Origin: Brucella pecoris
Lineage (GTDB): Bacteria > Pseudomonadota > Alphaproteobacteria > Rhizobiales > Rhizobiaceae
DNA: 64,000 bases
Direction of reading: 5' to 3'
NCBI RefSeq assembly: GCF_006376675.1
Contig: NZ_VEWK01000004.1
Span: 124,001-188,000, forward strand
The notes beneath the pieces are model-generated. The model saw only the letters and a program-made list of their open reading frames with translations, ran no database searches and was not told the origin of the DNA. The position numbers and the translations under genes are program-made. This document shows positions 57,539-64,000 of this stretch, piece by piece; the first letter of the stretch is position 1; each line of letters starts with the position of its first letter.

Positions 57539-58270
57539 ATGATCCTTTTCCCCGCCATCGATTTGAAAGACGGTCAATGCGTGCGCCTGAAGCTTGGCGA
57601 CATGGATCAGGCTACCGTCTATAATGAAGACCCGGCAGCACAGGCCAGGGCCTTCGAGGATCAGGGCTTTGAATGGCTGCATGTGGTCGATCTCAACGGC
57701 GCCTTTGCGGGCGAAAGCGTCAATGGCAAGGCTGTGGAAGCGATCCTGAAAGCCACCCAAAATCCGGTGCAGCTCGGCGGCGGTATCCGCACGCTCCAGC
57801 ATATCGAGAGCTGGCTTTCCAAGGGGCTGCGCCGCGTCATTCTCGGCACGGTCGCCGTGCGCGATCCCGCACTGGTGATCGAAGCCTGCAAGGCGTTTCC
57901 GGGTCAGGTTGCCGTCGGTATCGATGCCAAGGGCGGCTATGTCGCCGTTGAAGGCTGGGCGGAAGCTTCTGAACTCGGCGTGGTGGAACTGGCGAAAAAG
58001 TTTGAAGGCGTAGGCGTTGCCGCCATCATCTATACTGACATCGACCGCGATGGCGTTCTGGCTGGCATCAACTGGGATTCGACGCTCGGTCTCGCAGACA
58101 GCGTTTCCATCCCGGTGATCGCATCGGGCGGCCTCGCTTCGATGGATGACATTAAACGTCTTGCCGCACCTGATGCCCGCAAGCTGGAAGGCGCGATTTC
58201 CGGTCGCGCGCTTTATGATGGCCGCATTGATCCGGCAGAAGCACTAGCGGTTCTGAGGGCTTCAGCATGA
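57539..58270 (+). CDS. hisA: Phosphoribosylformimino-5-aminoimidazole carboxamide ribotide isomerase
   Basis: 243 residues. (beta/alpha)8 barrel with phosphate sites GGGIRT and ASGGLASM, catalytic Asp in [12 protein letters not shown] (residue 8) and another in [14 protein letters not shown]. ProFAR isomerase of histidine synthesis. Follows hisH by 4 bp and overlaps hisF by 4 bp. Confidence 0.97.
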   Translation: MILFPAIDLKDGQCVRLKLGDMDQATVYNEDPAAQARAFEDQGFEWLHVVDLNGAFAGESVNGKAVEAILKATQNPVQLGGGIRTLQHIESWLSKGLRRVILGTVAVRDPALVIEACKAFPGQVAVGIDAKGGYVAVEGWAEASELGVVELAKKFEGVGVAAIIYTDIDRDGVLAGINWDSTLGLADSVSIPVIASGGLASMDDIKRLAAPDARKLEGAISGRALYDGRIDPAEALAVLRASA

Positions 58271-59052
58271 CACTCAAAGCACGTGTAATTCCTTGCCTCG
58301 ATGTCAAAGACGGGCGCGTCGTCAAAGGCGTGAACTTTGTCGATCTGATCGATGCCGGTGATCCGGTGGAAGCTGCCCGCGCTTATGATGCGGCGGGCGC
58401 AGACGAATTGTGCTTCCTCGACATCACGGCGTCTTCGGACAATCGCGAGACAATTTTCGATGTGGTCGCGCGGACGGCAGAACAGTGCTTCATGCCGCTG
58501 ACCGTTGGCGGCGGTGTGCGTCAGGTGGCTGACATTCGCAAGCTGCTTCTGGCCGGTGCCGACAAGGTTTCGATCAATACGGCTGCGGTGAAGAACCCGG
58601 AATTTGTTGCCGAAGCTGCCGACAAGTTCGGCAATCAGTGCATCGTCGTTGCCATCGACGCGAAGAAGGTTTCAGGCGTTGGTGAAGCCGATCGCTGGGA
58701 AATTTTTACGCATGGCGGCCGCCAGACGACCGGCATCGATGCGGTGGAATTCGCGCAGAAGGTAGTGAGCCTCGGCGCCGGTGAAATCCTGCTGACCTCG
58801 ATGGATCGCGACGGCACCAAGGCCGGTTACGACGTGGCATTGACGCGTGCCGTTGCCGACAGTGTGCGCGTTCCGGTGATTGCTTCGGGCGGTGTCGGCA
58901 ATCTCGATCACATGGTGGCAGGCATTCGCGACGGCCATGCGACGGCAGTTCTCGCGGCATCCATCTTCCACTTCGGCACTTATACAATTGGCGAAGCCAA
59001 GCGCTATATGGCCGAAGCTGGCATCCCGATGCGGCTCGACCCAGTCCGTTGA
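58267..59052 (+). CDS. hisF: Imidazole glycerol phosphate synthase, cyclase subunit
   Basis: 261 residues. Paralogous barrel to HisA: catalytic Asp in [17 protein letters not shown] (residue 11) and in VVAIDAKKV, with VGGGVRQV and ASGGVGNL phosphate loops. Uses ammonia from HisH to make IGP and AICAR. Confidence 0.97.
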   Translation: MTLKARVIPCLDVKDGRVVKGVNFVDLIDAGDPVEAARAYDAAGADELCFLDITASSDNRETIFDVVARTAEQCFMPLTVGGGVRQVADIRKLLLAGADKVSINTAAVKNPEFVAEAADKFGNQCIVVAIDAKKVSGVGEADRWEIFTHGGRQTTGIDAVEFAQKVVSLGAGEILLTSMDRDGTKAGYDVALTRAVADSVRVPVIASGGVGNLDHMVAGIRDGHATAVLAASIFHFGTYTIGEAKRYMAEAGIPMRLDPVR

Positions 59053-59075
59053 GTATAAAATCTGAAGGAAATCCG

Positions 59076-59399
59076 ATGACTGAGTTCACCCTTTCCGACC
59101 TTGAACGCATCGTCGCGGAGCGTGCAAATTCGACGGATGGATCGTCCTATACTGCAAGCCTCGTTGCCAAGGGACAGACACGAGCCGCCAAAAAGCTCGG
59201 TGAAGAAGCCGTGGAAACGGTCATTGCTGCCGTTGAAGGCAACCGTGCAGACGTGGTCACCGAAAGCGCTGATCTGCTTTATCATCTGCTGGTGGTCCTC
59301 AAGATTGCAGATGTGCCGCTCGATGAGGTTCTGCAGGAATTGCAGCATCGCACGGCGCAGACTGGTCTGGCGGAAAAGGCCAGCCGTCCAAAAGCATGA
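59076..59399 (+). CDS. hisE: Phosphoribosyl-ATP pyrophosphatase
   Basis: 107 residues from ATG 59076, preceded by GAAGGAAA; the in-frame ATG at 59049 overlaps hisF and lacks support. All-alpha NTP pyrophosphohydrolase: [17 protein letters not shown] and [13 protein letters not shown] hold the Glu/Asp metal residues. Second step of histidine synthesis. The stop codon TGA falls inside a family C repeat (59398-59441). Confidence 0.95.
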   Translation: MTEFTLSDLERIVAERANSTDGSSYTASLVAKGQTRAAKKLGEEAVETVIAAVEGNRADVVTESADLLYHLLVVLKIADVPLDEVLQELQHRTAQTGLAEKASRPKA

Positions 59400-59441
59400 T
59401 TCCGAAAAGCGGGAACCGGTTTCTGGATAAGATCATGCTCA
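59398..59441. repeat. Family C intergenic repeat between hisE and coaA
   Basis: GATTCCGAAAAGCGGGAACCGGTTTCTGGATAAGATCATGC, a variant of family A (TCCCGAAAAG...GCGGTTTTCGGA.AAGAT). Translated in one frame it would read [15 protein letters not shown], which explains the apparent N-terminal extension of coaA. Confidence 0.7.
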
Positions 59442-59467
59442 GACAACGACCTGAGGGGCAGACATTC

Positions 59468-60436
59468 ATGTGGGAAAAAGTCGATCAGCTCACCCCGTCG
59501 CGCTATTCGCCATACCGCTTCTTCACTGCTGAGGAATGGGCTGGCTTTCGCGCCGACACGCCGCTCACCTTGACCTATGACGAGGTCAAGCGGCTGCGCT
59601 CGCTGGGCGATCCCATCGATCTCGACGAAGTACGGCGCATCTATCTCTCGCTGTCTCGCCTGCTCTATGCGCATGTGGAGGCGAGCCAGCTTCTGTTTGA
59701 GCAGCGCAAGCAGTTCCTCAACATGGAGGAATCGTTCAAGACGCCTTTCATCATCGGCATTGCCGGTTCGGTTGCCGTTGGAAAGTCCACGACTGCGCGT
59801 ATCCTGAAAGAGCTTCTCGCACGCTGGCCGTCGAGCCCGAAGGTCGATCTGGTGACAACGGATGGTTTTCTCTACCCCAATGCTGTCCTGCGCGAGCAGA
59901 ACATGATGGAGCGCAAGGGGTTTCCTGAAAGCTATGATGTCGGCGCGGTCTTACGCTTTCTGTCGGCGATCAAGGCTGGCATGAGCCAGGTGCGTGCGCC
60001 GCTCTATTCGCATCTGAGCTACGATGTACTGCCCGGTGAATACCAGATCGTTGACAAACCGGATATTCTGATTTTCGAAGGCATCAATGTGCTGCAGGTG
60101 CGCGATCTGCCGGAAGACGGCAAGATGGTGCCCTTCGTTTCCGACTTCTTCGACTTCTCGATCTATATCGATGCGGAAACGAAGCTGATCCACAAATGGT
60201 ATATCGACCGGTTCATGCGATTGCGGGAAACCGCCTTCGTCAATCCGGAATCCTTCTTCCATCGCTATTCGCAGCTTTCGGAAGATGCGGCGCGTTCGAT
60301 TGGCGAAGGGCTTTGGAACAATATCAACCTGAAGAACCTCAAGGATAATATTTTGCCGACGCGTCCGCGCGCCGATCTGATCCTGCGCAAGGGCAGCGAT
60401 CATCTGATCGAGGAAGTGGCGCTCAGAAAAATATAA
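59468..60436 (+). CDS. coaA: Pantothenate kinase (type I)
   Basis: 322 residues from ATG 59468 ([19 protein letters not shown]), with GAGGGG about 10 bp upstream. P-loop [15 protein letters not shown] (about 97-111), [23 protein letters not shown] and the C-terminal [14 protein letters not shown] match type I CoaA. First step of CoA synthesis, often regulated by CoA. The longer frame upstream comes from the repeat. Follows hisE on the same strand. Confidence 0.95.
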   Translation: MWEKVDQLTPSRYSPYRFFTAEEWAGFRADTPLTLTYDEVKRLRSLGDPIDLDEVRRIYLSLSRLLYAHVEASQLLFEQRKQFLNMEESFKTPFIIGIAGSVAVGKSTTARILKELLARWPSSPKVDLVTTDGFLYPNAVLREQNMMERKGFPESYDVGAVLRFLSAIKAGMSQVRAPLYSHLSYDVLPGEYQIVDKPDILIFEGINVLQVRDLPEDGKMVPFVSDFFDFSIYIDAETKLIHKWYIDRFMRLRETAFVNPESFFHRYSQLSEDAARSIGEGLWNNINLKNLKDNILPTRPRADLILRKGSDHLIEEVALRKI

Positions 60437-60459
60437 ATGCGGAAGATATAGTAACGACA

Positions 60460-61293
60460 ATGCCGCAAACGTTGCGCATGTATCAAGTAGATGCCTTCAC
60501 CGACCGCCTGTTTGGTGGCAATCCGGCCGCCGTTCTCATTCTCGACGCGTGGCTGTCCGACCATCTGATGCAAGCAATCGCCGGCGAGAACAATCTGGCG
60601 GAAACGGCATTTGCCTGCCGCGATGGGGATGGCTGGCGTCTGCGCTGGTTCACCCCAACGACGGAAGTCGATTTCTGCGGCCATGCCACGCTGGCGACGG
60701 CGCATGTCCTTGCCGCACATTATGATGTTGAAGGGGATATGGATTTTGAAACCCGCGTCGGCCCGATCCGGGTTTCCCGCTCAAGCAGCGGTTATGTCCT
60801 CGACATTCCGTGTTTTCCGCCGCAGCCATTGGCGGAACTGCCGACCTCCATCGCTCCGCTTTTTGACAGATCGGACAAGGGCCGGTTCTTCTGCAATTTT
60901 GAAAACATCTTCGTTGAGCTTGCAGACGAGGCGTCCGTACGCGTTTTCGTCCCTGACCTGCCACAGATCGCGAAACTGGGACCCGTCGGTCTGGTTGTTA
61001 CGGCAAAGGGCGTGTCGCATGATTTTGTCTCGCGCTATTTCGTACCGGGCGCGGGCATTCCCGAAGATCCCGTCACCGGGTCGATTCATGCTACGCTCGT
61101 ACCCTATTGGAGCCGGAAACTGGGAAGGAACCGGCTGCATGCACAGCAGGTGTCGGCACGTGGCGGACATCTTCTTTGCGAACTAAAGGACGACCGCGTC
61201 CTGCTTGCGGGCAAGGCCGTCACCTTCATGGCGGCGGAAATCTATCTGCCGGATGTTGATGGCGGAGTGTTTCCGCCCCGTGGTTCCCTTTAA
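60460..61293 (+). CDS. PhzF family isomerase/epimerase-like protein
   Basis: 277 residues. PhzF-type start YQVDAFTDRLFGGNPAAVLILDAWL, catalytic Glu region NLAETAFA, FCGHATLATAHVL (about 66-78), and PEDPVTGSIHATLVPYW in the second half. The fold is that of diaminopimelate epimerase; PhzF itself acts in phenazine synthesis, but no phenazine genes are present, so the substrate is unknown. Convergent with arfB, stops overlapping by 4 bp. Confidence 0.9.
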   Translation: MPQTLRMYQVDAFTDRLFGGNPAAVLILDAWLSDHLMQAIAGENNLAETAFACRDGDGWRLRWFTPTTEVDFCGHATLATAHVLAAHYDVEGDMDFETRVGPIRVSRSSSGYVLDIPCFPPQPLAELPTSIAPLFDRSDKGRFFCNFENIFVELADEASVRVFVPDLPQIAKLGPVGLVVTAKGVSHDFVSRYFVPGAGIPEDPVTGSIHATLVPYWSRKLGRNRLHAQQVSARGGHLLCELKDDRVLLAGKAVTFMAAEIYLPDVDGGVFPPRGSL

Positions 61294-61739
61294 TCGTAAG
61301 AAACCTTGCCGCGGCCCTTCTTGATGTCGGATCGTCCGGACTTGGCCTTGAGACGGCGTTCGACGGAGCCTTTCGTAGGCTTTGTCTTCCTGCGAGGCGG
61401 CGGTGGTGGTTCGGCAGCCTTGGCGATCAGCGCGATCAGCCGTTCGCGCGCGTCCTCGCGGTTGCGCTCCTGGGTGCGGAAACGATTGGCCTCGATCAGA
61501 ATATCGCCGTCCTTGGTGCCTTTCTGTCCAGCGAGCTTGAACAGCCGGTTGAGAATATCTTCCGGCAGGCCAGCGCTCACGGCATGAAAGCGTAGCTGTA
61601 CGGCAGTGGAAACCTTGTTGACGTTCTGACCACCCGGCCCGGAGGCACGGATAAAGCTCTCCTCCAGATCGTCTTCATGGATCGTCAGGCGATTGGTGAT
61701 GCGGATGATGTTCCGGTTCTCTTCCATGCCGGAAGGCAT
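61290..61739 (-). CDS. arfB: Alternative ribosome-rescue factor ArfB (YaeJ-like peptidyl-tRNA hydrolase)
   Basis: 149 residues from ATG 61739; ATG 61727 is equally possible, as neither has a clear RBS. GGQ catalytic motif in RASGPGGQNVNKVSTAVQLRF (about 31-51) as in class I release factors. There is no codon-recognition domain. The basic C-terminal tail (KTKPTKGSVERRLKAKSGRSDIKKGRGK) enters the empty mRNA channel of stalled ribosomes in ArfB. Convergent with the PhzF gene. Confidence 0.9.
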   Translation of the reverse strand: MPSGMEENRNIIRITNRLTIHEDDLEESFIRASGPGGQNVNKVSTAVQLRFHAVSAGLPEDILNRLFKLAGQKGTKDGDILIEANRFRTQERNREDARERLIALIAKAAEPPPPPRRKTKPTKGSVERRLKAKSGRSDIKKGRGKVSYD

Positions 61740-61796
61740 ACACTGATTTGGCAGAAGACGAAATTCCGGTGACAAAGGTCAAAAAGAAAACCTGGC

Positions 61797-61826
61797 CCAA
61801 AAGAAAACCCGGCACAGGGGCCGGGC
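61797..61826 (-). terminator. Terminator after pckA
   Basis: On the minus strand, GCCCGGC...GCCGGGTTTTCTTTT: stem arms CCCGGC (61808-61813) and GCCGGG (61820-61825), and A-rich 61797-61807 gives the U-tract. 32 bp after the pckA stop. Confidence 0.75.
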
Positions 61827-61857
61827 TCTCTCCTCCTCAGTATTGCGTAAAAGCAAA

Positions 61858-63468
61858 TTATTCCGCAGCGATACGGATCGCCGGAGCCGCGTCCTTGACC
61901 TCGTGATCGACATGGCTTTCGAACTTCTCGAAGTTCGTGACGAACATATCGACCAGCTTCTTGGCCTGTGCGTCATAGGCAGCCTTGTCGGCCCAGGTCG
62001 AGCGCGGATCGAGAATGGACGTATCCACGCCCGGTACTTCGACCGGTACCGCGAAGCCGAAATTCGGATCGATGCGGAATTCGGCTTCGTTCAGCGAGCC
62101 GTCGAGTGCGGCTGCGAGCAGAGCGCGGGTTGCCTTGATCGGCATACGCTTGCCAACGCCGTAAGCGCCGCCGGTCCAGCCGGTATTGACTAGCCAGCAA
62201 TCGACTTTGTGCTCGGCGATCAGCTTGCGCAGAAGATTGCCGTATTCCGAAGGGTGGCGCGGCATGAACGGCGCGCCGAAGCAGGTCGAGAAGGTGGCTT
62301 CCGGTTCCGTTACGCCCTTTTCGGTACCGGCGACCTTGGCCGTGTAGCCGGACAGGAAGTGGTACATGGCCTGTGCAGGTGTCAGCTTGGCAATCGGAGG
62401 CATCACGCCGAAGGCATCGGCGGTGAGCATGATGATGTTCTTCGGCTGACCGCCCTTGCCCGTCTTCGAAGCGTTGGGAATGAAGTCGAGCGGATAGGCG
62501 CAACGGGTGTTTTCGGTCAGTGAGCCGTCGTCGAAATCCGGCTGGCGGTGTTCGTCGAGAACGACATTTTCCAGAACCGTGCCGAAACGCTGCGTGGTCG
62601 CATAGATTTCCGGTTCCGCTTCGGCGGACAGACGGATGGTCTTGGCATAGCAGCCGCCTTCAAAGTTGAAGATGCCGTGTTCGCCCCAACCGTGTTCGTC
62701 ATCGCCGATCAACGTGCGGGTCGGGTCGGCGGACAGCGTGGTCTTGCCGGTGCCGGACAGGCCGAAGAAGACGGCGGTGTCGCCGTTCGGGCCTTCATTG
62801 GCCGAGCAATGCATCGGCATCACGCCCTTGGCAGGCAGGAGGTAATTGAGCGCCGTGAAGACAGACTTCTTCATTTCACCGGCATAGGAGGTGCCGCCGA
62901 TCAGCACGATCTTGCGGGTCAGGTCGACCGCAATCACCGTTTCGGTGCGCACGCCATAGCGTTCCGGATCGGCCTTGAAGGACGGCAGGTCGATGATCGT
63001 CATTTCCGGCACGTAGGAAGCAAGCGCTTCCTGCTCCGGACGGATCAAAAGATTGCGGATGAACAGCGAATGCCATGCATATTCCGTGATGATGCGGGCA
63101 TTGATCTTGTTGTCGGTATCGGCGCCGCCGATCAGATCCTGAACAAAAAGCTCCTTGCCCTTCGCGTGTTCGATGAAATCGGCATAGAGAAGCTCGAAGG
63201 CTTCCGGCGTCATCGGCTTATTGTTGTCCCACCAGACGTGATCTTCGGTGTTTGCATCGCGCACGACGAATTTGTCTTTCGGCGAGCGGCCCGTATGCTG
63301 GCCGGTGCGTGCGACAAGCGCACCTTGCGCCGACAGTTCGGCTTCGCCCCGGCGGACGGTTTCCTCATAAAGGCGCGCTGGCCCGAGGTTGTAAAAGACT
63401 GCGGAGAGTTCCTTCAGTCCTGAAGTGGCAATGGAAGCGGCCGTGTTGTGAATGCCGGTCTCTCTCAT
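61858..63468 (-). CDS. pckA: Phosphoenolpyruvate carboxykinase (ATP)
   Basis: 536 residues from ATG 63468 ([13 protein letters not shown]), with GGAGAC just upstream; the frame continues 17 codons without an [34 protein letters not shown] includes the substrate-binding and P-loop (kinase-1a) region; the kinase-2 LIGDDEHGW and ATP-site segments follow. Converts oxaloacetate to PEP, the key gluconeogenic step. Divergent from chvI, as in other Rhizobiales; candidate operators lie upstream. Confidence 0.97.
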   Translation of the reverse strand: MRETGIHNTAASIATSGLKELSAVFYNLGPARLYEETVRRGEAELSAQGALVARTGQHTGRSPKDKFVVRDANTEDHVWWDNNKPMTPEAFELLYADFIEHAKGKELFVQDLIGGADTDNKINARIITEYAWHSLFIRNLLIRPEQEALASYVPEMTIIDLPSFKADPERYGVRTETVIAVDLTRKIVLIGGTSYAGEMKKSVFTALNYLLPAKGVMPMHCSANEGPNGDTAVFFGLSGTGKTTLSADPTRTLIGDDEHGWGEHGIFNFEGGCYAKTIRLSAEAEPEIYATTQRFGTVLENVVLDEHRQPDFDDGSLTENTRCAYPLDFIPNASKTGKGGQPKNIIMLTADAFGVMPPIAKLTPAQAMYHFLSGYTAKVAGTEKGVTEPEATFSTCFGAPFMPRHPSEYGNLLRKLIAEHKVDCWLVNTGWTGGAYGVGKRMPIKATRALLAAALDGSLNEAEFRIDPNFGFAVPVEVPGVDTSILDPRSTWADKAAYDAQAKKLVDMFVTNFEKFESHVDHEVKDAAPAIRIAAE

Positions 63469-63519
63469 GATGTCTCCGCCATATGGTTTGACAATTAATC
63501 GGTCTCTTTTCACGCCCAC

Positions 63520-63894
63520 CAGATGGATCGCGAAACAGGGGATGGCAGTCAGAAACAGATTAATCGTGGCAATTCAAATATTTAATCGATTTAAAATTTT
63601 TGAATTTTTTTTAAATCGTTTAATCTATGTGTTATGCGCTGTGAGATTCGGGGAAAGACGGTAGGGGCGGCACTAAGCCCGGTATTAACCAAAGCGCGAT
63701 TCGGTGCGCGCGGTTTCACGGCTTCTTCCAGCCTTGCCACATTTTGTACCTAATTTGTACTGCACAAGCAGGCACATTATAATAGTATCGATGTGTAATC
63801 AGGCGCTCGATTGACAGCCTGCCTGCCTTTTGGCGGCTGAGCGACGTCACCAGCCGGAGATTCCGGTTGGCTTAGTTGAAGGAGAAAGGTTCGC
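63520..63894. promoter_or_regulatory. pckA-chvI divergent control region with AT-rich operator-like repeats
   Basis: The 375 bp region between two divergent genes. A very AT-rich stretch (63570-63630) carries TTTAATCGATTTAAA (63581-63595) and TTTAAATCGTTTAA (63610-63623), similar CG-centred sequences 29 bp apart; further TTAATCG cores occur at 63559 and near 63495. This form fits LacI/GalR operators such as that of the rhizobial pckA regulator PckR, but the match is from memory only. The right half holds the chvI promoter (63755-63783). Confidence 0.5.
63755..63783 (+). promoter_or_regulatory. Near-consensus sigma-70 promoter for chvI
   Basis: TTGTAC (63755-63760), 17 bp spacer, TATAAT (63778-63783), ending 112 bp before the chvI start. 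It is the best-matching promoter I found in the window. Confidence 0.65.
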
Positions 63895-64000
63895 ATGAAG
63901 GAAGCCTCGGCAACGCAGACAATTGCGCTGGTCGACGACGACCGCAACATCCTGACCTCCGTGTCCATTGCGCTGGAATCGGAAGGCTATCGGGTCGAAA
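63895..64000 (+). CDS. chvI: Response regulator ChvI/BvrR, 5' part (cut by window end)
   Basis: Only the first 35 residues are present: [20 protein letters not shown], then [15 protein letters not shown]. This is the start of a receiver domain; DDD near residues 14-16 is the acidic pocket and the sequence matches rhizobial ChvI / Brucella BvrR. AAGGAGAAAGG lies 5-15 bp before the ATG. With ChvG/BvrS it controls envelope and host-interaction genes. The position after pckA supports the name. Confidence 0.85.
   Translation, partial: MKEASATQTIALVDDDRNILTSVSIALESEGYRVE

Noticed and set aside
60460..61293. PhzF homologue as evidence for phenazine synthesis
   Set aside because: No other phz genes are present; single PhzF-family genes are widespread with unknown roles.
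62548..63423. Open frame of about 290 codons opposite pckA
   Set aside because: High-GC codon bias leaves the opposite strand open. pckA motifs and RBS support only the minus strand.

Overview
This 64 kb window is a piece of an alphaproteobacterial main chromosome, most likely from the Brucella/Ochrobactrum group (Brucellaceae, Rhizobiales). The evidence is the gene order around a hemE-linked origin (holA, parB, parA, rsmG, mnmG, mnmE, rho, hemJ, hemE | origin | ppsR, maf, aroE, coaE, dnaQ, secB), the pckA-chvI pair at the right edge, the hslV-DUF2585-hslU order, and several copies of the palindromic intergenic repeats typical of this group. Protein sequences alone do not let me decide between Brucella sensu stricto and Ochrobactrum. 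There is no rRNA, no complete insertion sequence, no prophage and no CRISPR array.

Layout. 0-13 kb: housekeeping genes (J-domain protein, bolA, a CorC-like membrane protein, aroK-aroB, xerD, accA), then envelope and metal genes (L,D-transpeptidase, TusA-like protein, a COG0523 GTPase coupled to a D,D-carboxypeptidase) and an M20 amidohydrolase. At 13.1 kb a tRNA-Arg(CCU) is followed by a short accessory patch with a small helix-turn-helix gene. 13.8-26.4 kb is the accessory metabolic region: a tightly packed minus-strand set (LacI regulator, Gfo/Idh dehydrogenase, fused CoA-transferase, enoyl-CoA hydratase, aldehyde dehydrogenase, GMC oxidoreductase, SDR, second GMC oxidoreductase) facing a divergent DUF993 gene. 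Two matching LacI-type operators lie between the two transcription units. It looks like an oxidative catabolic pathway for an unidentified alcohol- or polyol-like compound. 26.5-31 kb: a luciferase-family flavin enzyme and a three-gene ABC importer.

31-48 kb is the origin neighbourhood. The 454 bp gap between hemE and ppsR (43430-43883) holds a cluster of DnaA-box-like sequences and five GANTC (CcrM) sites within 39 bp, and the genes on either side are transcribed away from it. Three parS sites (two perfect, one with a single mismatch) lie 7-9 kb to the left, near parAB: one inside rsmG and two beside mnmE. 48-64 kb: cell-envelope genes (FxsA, Tim44-domain protein, MltA, Smr, XRE regulator, DUF1402), the hslV-hslU protease, the histidine operon hisB-(DUF2628)-hisH-hisA-hisF-hisE, coaA, a PhzF-family protein, arfB, pckA, and the start of the response-regulator gene chvI/bvrR.

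Many genes overlap by 1-8 bp (ATGA or TGATG junctions), which indicates operons with coupled translation. Several long open frames begin inside intergenic repeats, so I moved their starts inward to the conserved, ribosome-binding-site-supported codon (dac, coaA, hslU, hslV, rho, mnmE, pckA, and others).
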